Assembly (NCBI GenBank): GCA_947650365.1 | Contig: CANTAL010000104.1 | Span: forward strand, 62,001 to 126,000 | Reading direction: 5' to 3' | DNA from: Chamaelirium japonicum | Lineage: Eukaryota; Streptophyta; Magnoliopsida; Liliales; Melanthiaceae | Length of the DNA: 64,000 bases | Shown here: positions 53,713 to 64,000 of the stretch, in pieces | Position numbering within the stretch: position 1 is the first letter of the stretch | Layout of the letters: every line of letters begins with the position of its first letter | The notes under the pieces: generated by a model | What the model saw: only the letters and a program-made list of their open reading frames with translations | The model's database searches: none | What the model was told of the DNA's origin: nothing | Program-made: the position numbers and the translations under genes

Positions 53713-56002
53713 ACGAATGAATTAGAATAGATTGTACGAATGAATTAGAATGGATCGTACGAATGAATTAGAATGGATCGTACGAAGGAATTAGAATGGA
53801 TCGTACGAATGAATTAGAATGGATCGTACGAATGAATTAGAATAGATCGTACGAATGAATTAGAATGGATCGTACGAATGAATTAGAATGGATCGTACGA
53901 ATGAATTAGAATGGATCGTACGAATGAACTAGAATGGATACATTCGTGCGAATGAATTAGAATGGATCATACGAATGGATTAGAATGGATCGTACGAATG
54001 AATTAGAATGGATCGTGCGAATGAATTAGAATGGATCGAACGAATGAATTAAAATGGATATATTCGAGCGAATGAATTATAATAGATCATAGGAATGAAT
54101 TAAAATGGATCATACGAATGAATTAGAATGGATCATACGAACGAATTAGAATGGATCGTACGAACGAATTAGAATGGATCATATGAACGAATTAGAATGG
54201 ATCGTACGAATGAATTAGAATGGATACATTCGAGCGAATGAATTAGAATGGATCGTACGAATGAATTAGAATATATCATAGGAATGAATTAGAATGGATC
54301 GTGCAAATGAATTAGAATGGATACATTCGTGCGAATGAATTAGAATGGATCGTGCGAATGAATTAGAATGGATCGTACGAATGAATTAGAATGGATATAT
54401 TTGAACGAATAAATTAGAATGGATCATACGAATGAATTAGAATGGATCGTACGAATGAATTAGAATGGATAGTGCGAATGAATTAGAATGGATCATACGA
54501 ATGAATTAGAATGGATACATTCGTGCGAATGATATAGAATGGATCATAGGAATGAGTAAGAATGGATCGTATGAATGAAATAGAATGGATTATACAAATG
54601 AATTAGAATGGATACATTCGTGCGAATGAATTAGAATGGATCGTATGTACGAATGAATTAGAATGGATACATTTGTGCGAATGAATTAGAATAGATCATA
54701 CGAATAAATTAGAATGGATTGTGCGAATGAATTAGAATGGATCGTACGAATGAATTAGATTGGATCGTACGAATGAACTAGAATGGATACATTCGTGCGA
54801 ATGAATTAGAATGGATCGTACGAATGAATTAGAATGGATCGTACGAATGAATTAGAATGGATCTTACGAATGAATTAGAATGGATCGTACGAATAAATTA
54901 GAATGGGTCGTATGAATGGTTTAGAATGGATACATTCGTGCGAATGAATTAGAATGGATCGGACGAATGAATTAGAATGGATCGTACGAATGAATTAGAA
55001 TGGATCAAATGAATGAATTATAATGGTTACATTCGTGCGAATGAATTAGAATGGATCGTACGAATGGATTAGAATGGATCGTACGAATGGATTAGAATGG
55101 ATACATTCGTGCGAATGAATTAGAATGGATCATACGAATGAGTAAGAATGGATCGTACGAATGAAATAGAATGGATTGTACGAATGAATTAGAATGGATC
55201 GTGCGAATGCATTTGAATGGATCGTACGAATGAATTAGAATGGATCGTGCTAATGAATTAGAATTGATCGTACGAATGAAATAGAATGGATTGTACGAAT
55301 GATTTAGAATAGATCGTACGAATGAATTAGAATGGATCGTACGAATGATTTAGAATGGTTACATTCGTGCGAATGAATTAGAATGGATCATATGAATGAG
55401 TAAGAATGGATCGTACGAATGAAATAGAATGGATTGTACGAATGAATTAGAATGGATTCGTACGAATGAATTAGAATGGATACATTCGTGCGAATGAATT
55501 AGAATGGAACGTACCAATAAGTAAGAATGGATCGTACGAATGAAATAGAATGGATTGTGCGAATGAATTAGAATGGATCGTACGAATGAATTAGAATGGA
55601 TCGTGTGAAAGATTTAGAATGGATTGTATGAATGAATTAGAATAGATCGTATGAATGAATTAGAATGGATCGTACGAATGAATTAGAATGGATCGTACGA
55701 ATGAATTGGAATGGATACATTCGTGCGAATGAATTAGAATGGATACATTCGTGCGAAATAATTAGAATAGATCGTACGAATGAATTAGAATGGATCCTAT
55801 GAATGAATTAGAATGGATCGTGCGAATGAATTAGAATTTATCGTACGAATGAATTAGAATGGATCGTGCTAATGAATTAGAATTGATCGAACGAATGAAT
55901 TAGCATGGATCGTGCTAATGAATTAGAATGGAACGTACGAATGAATTAGAATGGATCGTGTGAAAGAATTAGAATGGATTGTATGAATGAATTAGAATGA
56001 AT
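53713..56002 (+). repeat. Forward block 67
   Basis: 2.3 kb with GAACGAATTAG units near 54140, the 54350-54490 copy of the window start, and the CATGGATCGTGC cassette near 55903. Confidence 0.94.
54350..54490 (+). repeat. Copy of the first 140 bp of the window
   Basis: The unusual unit GGATATATTTGAACG, then GAATAAATTAG and a later GGATAGTGCG, occur in the same order at 43-140 and 54393-54490 (offset 54350). This shows segmental exchange across nearly the full window. Confidence 0.8.
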
Positions 56003-57088
56003 TCGTACGATCCATTCGAATTCATTCGCACGATCCATTCTAATTCATTCATACGATCCATTCTAATTCATTCATACAATCCATTCTAATTCTTTCACAC
56101 GATCCGTTCTAATTCATTCGTAGGATCCATTCTAATTCATTCGTACAATCTATTCTATTTCATTCGTACGATCCATTCTTACTCATTCGTATGATCAATT
56201 CTAATTCATTCGGACGAATGTATCCATTCTAATTTATTCGTACGATCCATTCTAATTCATTTGTACGATCCATTCTAATTCATTCGTATGATCCATTCTA
56301 ATTCATTTGTCCGATCCATTCTAATTCATTCGCACAAATGTATCCATTCTAATTCATTCGTACGATCCATTCTAATTCATTCGTACGATCCATTCTAATT
56401 AATTCGTAAGATCCATTCTAATTCATTCATACGATCCATGTTAATTCATTCGTACGATCCATTCTAATTAATTCGCACGAATGTATCCATTCTAGTTCAT
56501 TCGTACAATCCATTCTAATTCATTCATACAATCCATTCTAATTCATTCGCACAAATGTATCCATTCTAATTCATTCACAAAATCTATTCTAATTCATTTA
56601 TACGATCCATTCTAATTCATTCACACGAATGTATCTATTCTAATTCATTCATACGATCCATTCTAATTCATTCGTACGATCCATTCTAATTCACTCATAC
56701 GATCCATTCTAATACATTCATACGATCCATTCTAATTCATTTGCACGAATATATCTATTCTAATTCATTCGTAAGATCCATTCTAATTCCTTCGTACGAT
56801 CCATTCTAATTCATTCGTACGATCTATTCTAATTCATTCGTACGATCCATTCCAATTCATTCGTACGATCCATTCTAATTTCTTCGTACGATCCATTCTA
56901 ATTCATTCGTACGATCCATTCTAATTAATTCATACAATCCATTCTAATTCTTTCACACAATCCATTCTAATTCATTCGTACGATCCATTCTAATTAATTC
57001 GTGCAATCCATTCTATTTCATTCGTATGATCCATTCTTACTCATTCGTACGATCCATTCTAATTCATTCACACGAATGTATCCATTTG
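56003..57088 (-). repeat. Reverse block 68
   Basis: Entered at GAATTCGTACGATCC. Shares its first ~230 bp with the blocks at 13970, 17596, 35426 and 60502. Confidence 0.93.
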
Positions 57089-57754
57089 TACGAATGAGTA
57101 AGAATCGATCATGCGAATGAATTAGAATGGATCGTACGAATGAATTAGAATGGATACATTTGTGCGAATGAATTAGAATGGATCGTACAAATGAATTAGA
57201 ATGGATCGTATGAATGAATTAGAATGGATCGTACGAATGAATTAGAATGGATCGTGCGAATGAATTAGAATGGATCGTATGAATGAATTAGAATGGATCG
57301 TACGAATGAACTAGAATGGATACATTCGTGCGAATGAATTAGAATGGATCGTACGAATGAATTAGAATGGATCGTACGAATGAATTAGAATGGATCTTAC
57401 GAATGAATTAGAATGTATCGTATGAATGAATTAGAATGGATCGTACGAATGAATTAGAATGGATACATTCGTGCGAATGAATTAGAATGGATCGGACGAA
57501 TGAATTAGAATGGATCGTACGAATGAATTAGAATGGTTCGTACGAATGAATTAGAATGGATTGTGCGAATGAATTAGAATGGATCGTGTGAAAGAATTAG
57601 AATGGATTGTATGAATGAATTAGAATGGATCGTACGAATGAATTAGAATGGATCTTACGAATGAATTAGAATGGATCGTACGAATGAATTAGAATGGATC
57701 GTACGAATGAACTAAAATGGATACATTCGTGCGAATGAATTAGAATGGATCGTG
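57089..57754 (+). repeat. Forward block 69
   Basis: Starts from ATTTGTACGAATGAGTAAG and ends on GGATCGTGCACGAATG, a switch through the palindrome GTGCAC. Confidence 0.93.
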
Positions 57755-58916
57755 CACGAATGTATCCATTCTAATTCATTCATACGATCCATGCTAATTC
57801 AATAATATGATCCATTCTAATTCATTCGTACGATCCATTCTAATTCATATGCACAAAGGTATCCATTCTAATCCATTCGTAGGATCCATTCTAATCCATT
57901 CGTACGATCCATTCTAATTCATTCATACGATCCATTCTAATTCATTCGCTCGAATGCATCCGTTCTAATCCATTCGTACGATCCATTCTAATCCATTCGT
58001 ACGATCCATTCTAATTCATTCACATGAATGTAACCATTCTAATTCATTCATTTGATCAATTCTAATTCATTCGTACGATCCATTCTAATTCATTCGTCTG
58101 ATCCATTCTAATTCATTCGCACGAATGTATCCATTCTAATTCATTCATACGATCCATTCTAATTTATTCGTACGATCCATTCTAATTTATTCACACAAAT
58201 GTATCCATTCTAATTCATTCGTACGATCCATTCTAATTCATTCGCACGATCCATTCTAATTCATTCGTACGATCCATTCTAATTCTTTCACACGATCCAT
58301 TCTAATTCATTCGTACGATCCATTCTAATACATTCATACGATCCATTCTAATTCATTTGCACGAATATATCCATTCTAATTCATTCGTACGATCCATTCT
58401 AATTCCTTCGTACGATCCATTCTAATTTATTCATACGATCTATTCTAATTCATTCGTATGATCCATTCTAATTCATTCGCACGATCCATTCTAATTCCTT
58501 TGTACGATCCATTCTAATTCATTCGTACGATCCATTCTAGTTCATTCATACGATCCATTTTAATTCTTTCACACGATCTATTCTAATTCATTCGTAGGAT
58601 CCATTCTAATTCATTCGTACAATCTATTCTATTTCATTCGTACGATCCATTCTTACTCATTTGTATGATCCATTATAATTCATTTGCACGAATATATCCA
58701 TTCTAATTCATTCGTACGATCCATTCTAATTCCTTCGTACGATCTATTCTAATTCATTCGTACGATCTATTCTAATTCATTCGCACGATCCATTCTAATT
58801 CATTCGTACGATCCATTCTAATTCTTTCACACGATCCATTCTAATTCATTCGTACGATCCATTCTAATTAATTCGTGCAATCCATTCTATTTCATTCACA
58901 CGAATGTATCCATTCG
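57755..58916 (-). repeat. Reverse block 70
   Basis: Reverse units with ATATGCACAAAGG near 57848 and GTAACCATTC near 58030. Ends ATTCGTACGAATG. Confidence 0.93.
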
Positions 58917-60501
58917 TACGAATGAATTAGAATAGATTGTATGAATGAATTAGAATGGATCGTACGAATGAATTAGAATAGATCGTACGAAGGAATTAGA
59001 ATGGATCATACGAATGAATTAGAATAGATCGTACGAATGAATTAGAATGGATCGTACGAAGGAATTAGAATGGATCGTACGAATGAATTAGAATGGATAT
59101 ATTCGTGCAAATGAATTAGAATGGATCGTATGAATGTATTAGAATGGATCGTATGAGTGAATTAGAATGGATCGTACGAATGAATTAGAATGGATTGTAT
59201 GAATGAATTAGAATGGATCGTACGAATGAATTGGAATGGATCATACGAATAAATTAGAATGGATCATACGAATGAATTAGAATGGATCGTACGAATGAAT
59301 TAGAAAGGATCGTACGAATGAATTAGAATGGATACATTCGTGCGAATGAATTAGAATGGATCGTACGAATGAATTAGAATGGATCGTGCGAATGAATTAG
59401 AATGGATCGTATGAATGAATTAGAATGGATATATTTGTGCGAATGAATTAGAATGGATCGTACGAATGAATTAGAATGGATCGTACGAATGAATTAGAAT
59501 GGATCGTGCGAATGAATTAGAATGGATCGTGCGAATGAATTAGAATGGATCGTACGAATGAATTAGAATGGATCATGTGAAAGAATTAGAATGGATCGTA
59601 TGAATGAATTAGAATGGATCGTGCGAATGAATTAGAATGGATCGTACGAATGAGTTAGAATGGATACATTTGTGCGAATGAATTAGAATGGATTGTACGA
59701 ATGAATTAGAATGGATCGTATGAATGAATTAGAATGGATCGTACGAATGAATTAGAATGGATCGTGCGAATGAATTAGAATGGATCGTACGAATGAATTA
59801 GAACGGATCGTACGAATGAACTAGAATGGATACATTCGTGCGAATGAATTAGAATGGATCGTACGAATAAATTAGAATGGATCGTATGAATGAATTAGAA
59901 TGGATCTTACGAATGAATTAGAATGGATCGTACGAATGAATTAGAATGGATCGTACGAATGAATTAGAATGGATCTTACGAATGAATTAGAATGGATCGT
60001 ACGAATAAATTAGAATGGATCGTATGAATGGTTTAGAATGGATACATTCGTGCGAATGAATTAGAATGGATCGGACGAATGAATTGGAATGGATAGTACG
60101 AATGAATTAGAATGGATCAAATGAATGAATTAGAATGGTTACATTCATGCGAATGAATTAGAATGGATCGTACGAATGGATTAGAATGGATCGTACGAAT
60201 GGATTAGAATGGATACATTCGTGCGAATGAATTAGAATGGATACATTCGTGCGAAAGAATTAGAATAGATCGTATGAATAAAATAGAATGGATCCTATCA
60301 ATGAATTAGAATGGATCATGCGAATGAATTAGAATGGATCGTACGAATGAATTAGAATGGATCGTGCAAATGAATTAGAATTGATCGAACGAATGATTAG
60401 CATGGATCGTGCTAATGAATTAGAATGGAACGTACGAATGAATTAGAATGGATCGTGTAAAAGAATTAGAATGGATTGTATGAATGAATTAGAATGAATT
60501 C
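58917..60501 (+). repeat. Forward block 71
   Basis: Has the GTGCAAATG, GTATGAATGTATTAG, GTATGAGTG series from 59105 and the CATGGATCGTGC cassette near 60400 (one unit there is short, GAATGATTAGC). Confidence 0.93.
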
Positions 60502-61921
60502 GTACGATCCATTCGAATTCATTCGCACGATCCATTCTAATTCATTCATACGATCCATTCTAATTCATTCATACAATCCATTCTAATTCTTTCACACGAT
60601 CCATTCTAATTCATTCGTAGGATCCATTCTAATTCATTCGTCCAATCTATTCTATTTCATTCGTACGATCCATTCCTACTCATTCGTATGATCCATTCTA
60701 ATTCATTCGAACGAATGTATCCATTCTAATTTATTCGTACGATCCATTCTAATTCATTCGTACGATCCATTCTAATTCATTCGTCCGATCCATTCTAATT
60801 CATTCGCACAAATGTATCCATTCTAATTCATTCATACGACCCATTCTAATTCATTCGTATGATCCATTCTAATTCATTCGTAAGATCCATTCTAATTCAT
60901 TCGTACGATCCATTCTAATTTATTCGTATGATCCATTCTAATTCATTCGCACGAATGTATCCATTCTAATCCATTCGTACGATCTATTCTAATTCATTCG
61001 CATGAATGTAACCATTCTAATTCATTCATTTGATCCATTCTAATTCATTCGTACGATCCATTCTAATTTATTAGCACGATCCATGCTAATTCATTCGTTC
61101 GATCAATTCTAATTCATTAGCACGATCCATTCTAATTCATTCGTACGATCCATACTAATTCATTCGCACGATCCATTCTAATTCATTCATAGGATCCATT
61201 CTAATTCATTCATACGATCTATTCTAATTCTTTCGCACGAATGTATCCATTCTAATTCATTCGCATGAATGTATCTATTCTAATTCATTCGTACGATCCA
61301 TTCTAATTCATTCGCACGATCCATTCTAATTCATTCGTACGATCAATTCTAATTCATTCGCACGAATGTATTCATTCTAATTCATTCGTACGACCCATTC
61401 TAATTCATACATAGGATCCATTCTAATTCATTCATACAATCCATTCTAATTCATTTGCACGAATGTATCCATTCTAATTCATTCGTACGATCAGTTCTAA
61501 TTCATTCACAAAATCTATTCTAATTCATTCATACGATCCATTCTAATTCATTCACACGAATGTATCCATTCTAATTCATTCATACGATCCATTCTAATTC
61601 ATTCGTACGATCCATTCTAATTCCTTCGTACGATCCATTCTAATTCATTCGTATGATCTATTCTAATTCATTCGTACGATCCATTCTAATTCATTCGTAC
61701 GATCCATTCTAATTCCTTCGTACGATCCATTCTAATTCATTCGTACGATCCATTCTAATTCATTCATACAATCCATTCTAATTCTTTCACACGATCCATT
61801 CTAATTCATTCGTACGATCCATTCTAATTCATTCGTGCAATCCATTCTATTTCATTCGTACGATCCATTCTTACTCATTCGTACGATCCATTCTAATTCA
61901 TTCACACGAATTTATCCATTC
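60502..61921 (-). repeat. Reverse block 72
   Basis: Shares its left 230 bp with the block at 56003. TTAGCACGATCCATGC recurs near 61071. Confidence 0.93.
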
Positions 61922-63733
61922 GTACGAATGAATTAGAATAGATTGTACAAATGAATTAGAATGGATCGTACGAAGGAATTAGAATGGATCGTACGAAGGA
62001 ATTAGAATGGATCGTACGAAGGAATTAGAATGGATCGTTTGAATGAATTAGAATGTATATATTCGTGCAAATGAATTAGAATGGATCATACGAATGAGTA
62101 AGAATGGATCGTACGAATGAAATACGTACGAATGAATTAGAATAGATTTTGTGAATGAATTAGAACTGATCGTACGAATGTATTAGAATGGATACATTCG
62201 TGCGAATGAATTAGAATGGATTGTATGAATGAATTAGAATGGATCCTATGAATGAATTAGAATGGATCGTACGAATGAATTAGAATGGATACATTCGTGC
62301 GAATGAATTAGAATTGATCGTACGAATGAATTAGAATGGATCGTACGAATGAAATAGAATGGATTGCACGAATGAATTAGAATGGATCGTACGAATGAAT
62401 TAGAATGGATCGTGTGAAAGAATTAGAATGGATTGTATGAATGAATTAGAATGGATCGTACGAATGAATTAGAATGGATCGTACGAAGGAATTAGAATGG
62501 ATCGTACGAAGGAATTAGAATGGATCATACGAATGAATTAGAATGGATCGTACGAATGAATTAGAATGGATCGTGCGAATGAATTAGAATGGATCGTACG
62601 ACTGAATTAGAATGGATCAAATGAATGAATTAGAATGGTTACATTCATGCGAATGAATTAGAATGGATCGTACGAATGAATTAGAATGGATCGTACGAAT
62701 GGATTAGAATGGATACATTCGAGCGAATGAATTAGAATGGATCGTACGAATGAATTAGAATGGATCGTACGAATGGATTAGAATGGATCCTACGAATGGA
62801 TTAGAATGGATACCTTTGTGCATATGAATTAGAATGGATCGTACGAATGAATTAGAATGGATCATATTAATGAATTAGAATGGATCGTACGAATGAATTA
62901 GAATGGATCATGTGAAAGAATTAGAATGCATTGTATGAATGAATTAGAATGGATCATATGAATGAATTAGAATGGATCGTGCGAATGAATTCGAATGGAT
63001 CGCATGATCCATTCGAATAGAATGGATCGTATGAATGAATTAGAATGGATCGGGCGAATGAATTAGAATGGATTGTAGGAATGAATTAGAATGGATCGTA
63101 TGAATGAATTAGAATGGATCGTACGAATGAATTAGAATGGATCGTACGAATGAATTAGAATGGATCGTACGAATGAATTAGAATGGATCATACGAATGAG
63201 TAAGAATGGATCGTACGAATGAAATAGAATGGATTGTACAAATGAATTAGAATGGATACATTCGTGCGAATGAATTAGAATGGATCGTACGAATGAATTA
63301 GAATGGATCGTACGAATGAATTAGAATGCATCATACGAAAGAATTAGAATGGATATATTCGTGCGAATGAATTAAAATGGATCGTACGAATGAATTGGAC
63401 TGGATCGTACGAATGAATTTGAATGGATACATTTGTGCGAATGAATCTAAATGGATTGTATGAATGAATTACAATGGATCGTACGAATGAATTAGAATGT
63501 TTCGTACGAATGAATTAGAATAGATCAAATGAATGAATTAGAATGGTTACATTCATGCGAATGAATTAGAATGGATCGTACGAATGGATTAGAATGGATC
63601 GTATGAGTGAATTAGAATGGATACGAAGGAATTAGAATGGATCGTACGAAGGAATTAGAATGGATCATACGAATGAAATAGAATGGATCGTACGAAGTAA
63701 TTAGAATGGATCGTACGAAGGAATTAGAATGCA
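61922..63733 (+). repeat. Forward block 73
   Basis: Includes the CCTTTGTGCATATG unit at 62813, hairpin copy 5, and AATCTAAATGG near 63446. Several GAAGGAATTAG units lie at the right end. Confidence 0.94.
62989..63018 (+). repeat. 30-bp hairpin element, copy 5
   Basis: Perfect 13-bp arms around GCAT, followed by the same GTATG, GGGCG, GTAGG unit series as copies 2 and 3. Confidence 0.9.
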
Positions 63734-64000
63734 TTCGTATGATCCATTCTAATTAATTCGGATGAATGTATCCATTCTAATTTATTCGTACGATCCATTC
63801 TAATTCATTCGTACGATCCATTCTAATTCATTCGTACAATTCATTCTTACTCATTCGTATGATCCATTATAATTCATTCGTACGATCCATTCTAATTCAT
63901 TCGAACGAATGTATCCATTCCATTCGTACGATCCATTCATACGATCCATTCTAATTCATTCATACAATCCATTCTAATTCTTTCACACGATCCATTCTAA
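63734..64000 (-). repeat. Reverse block 74, cut by window end
   Basis: Reverse units with a rearranged short stretch near 63913 (ATTCCATTCGTACG). It runs off the window end still in the array. Confidence 0.92.

Larger units (their letters stand above)
1..64000. repeat. 23-bp satellite array filling the window
   Basis: Every stretch read is a variant of one 23-bp unit, GAATGAATTAGAA plus TGGATCGTAC, in either orientation. About 15 of 23 bases are purines on the forward strand and G exceeds C six to two, so base skew flips with block orientation. A 28-bp form (ACATT inserted after GGAT) is interspersed, and rare 17-, 22- and 24-bp forms occur. Both ends of the window are inside the array, so its true length is unknown. 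No transposon, unrelated spacer or gene interrupts it. The unit is not one I recognise from a named satellite family. Organism and chromosomal position cannot be inferred beyond eukaryotic heterochromatin. Confidence 0.97.

Noticed and set aside
1-64000. Human-type satellite III, (GGAAT)n
   Set aside because: GAATGG occurs in each unit, but the period is 23/28 bp, not 5 bp, and the GATCGTACG core is foreign to that family.
1-64000. CENP-B box
   Set aside because: The reverse unit contains TTCGTACGATC, which fits the first part of the TTCGNNNNANN pattern, but the required CGGG is replaced by CATT. No unit I saw restores it.
1-64000. CRISPR array or plasmid iterons
   Set aside because: Repeats are contiguous with no unique spacers, occur in both orientations, and extend over 64 kb with no adjacent cas or replication genes.
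1-64000. Telomeric repeat tract
   Set aside because: No TTAGGG-, TTTAGGG- or TTAGG-type tandem run. TTAG occurs only as part of GAATTAGAAT. A subtelomeric location remains possible but is not shown.
1-64000. Promoters, origins, tRNA, rRNA or other RNA genes
   Set aside because: AT-rich strings such as TATATT occur only as repeat variants (GGATATATTCG). No cloverleaf, rRNA core or other recognisable RNA structure was seen.

Overview
The whole window is satellite DNA. I read all 64 kb on both strands and found no gene, RNA gene, transposon, single-copy spacer or foreign sequence. Everything reads as variants of one AT-rich unit of 23 bp: GAATGAATTAGAA followed by TGGATCGTAC, about 35% GC. A 28-bp form is interspersed, carrying an extra ACATT after GGAT and usually GTGCG in place of GTACG. 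At 23 bp per unit the window holds roughly 2,700 units. This points to a eukaryotic heterochromatic array (centromeric, pericentromeric, subtelomeric or on a sex/B chromosome). I cannot name the organism or the chromosomal location from the sequence. The units have two CpGs in their CGTACG core, and these vary mainly as CG to TG or CA, which suggests the DNA is or was cytosine-methylated.

The array is not a simple head-to-tail tandem. It is cut into about 74 blocks that alternate between forward (F: GAATGAATTAGAATGG on + strand) and reverse (R: CCATTCTAATTCATTC on + strand) orientation, from about 20 bp to 3.4 kb long. Many switches fall on the two dyads inside the unit (CGTACG and GGATC/GGATCC). 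They therefore keep repeat phase and often leave perfect palindromes, the best being 50 bp at 14372-14421. Block edges in the feature list are good to about +/-10 bp because dyad junctions have no unique breakpoint.

Higher-order structure overlays this. About 14.7 kb (16430-31090) is repeated at 34260-48400, offset 17,830-17,927 bp. Inside each copy there is a further period of roughly 8.6-9.2 kb. Differences between copies that I could measure are sums of 23 and 28 bp (97, 23 and 613 bp), so the array evolves by gain and loss of whole units. Shorter segmental copies occur at offsets of 967, 696/1641, 15972-15994, 21560, about 48740-49380 and 54350 bp. The flanks (1-16 kb and 48.4-64 kb) are mosaics of the same cassettes in other orders.

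Region by region: 1-16 kb is a mosaic with a local 967-bp duplication (3080-4855) and three of five copies of a 30-bp hairpin. 16.4-31.1 kb is higher-order copy 1. 31.1-34.2 kb is a bridge built from a copy of 15.1-16.5 kb, a forward block, and a copy of 12.1-12.6 kb. 34.3-48.4 kb is higher-order copy 2, with a 613-bp deletion at 46620/46621. 48.4-64 kb is a mosaic related to the window's left end. No genes work together here; any function would be structural (chromatin, centromere or chromosome-end behaviour, or non-coding transcription) and is not shown by the sequence.
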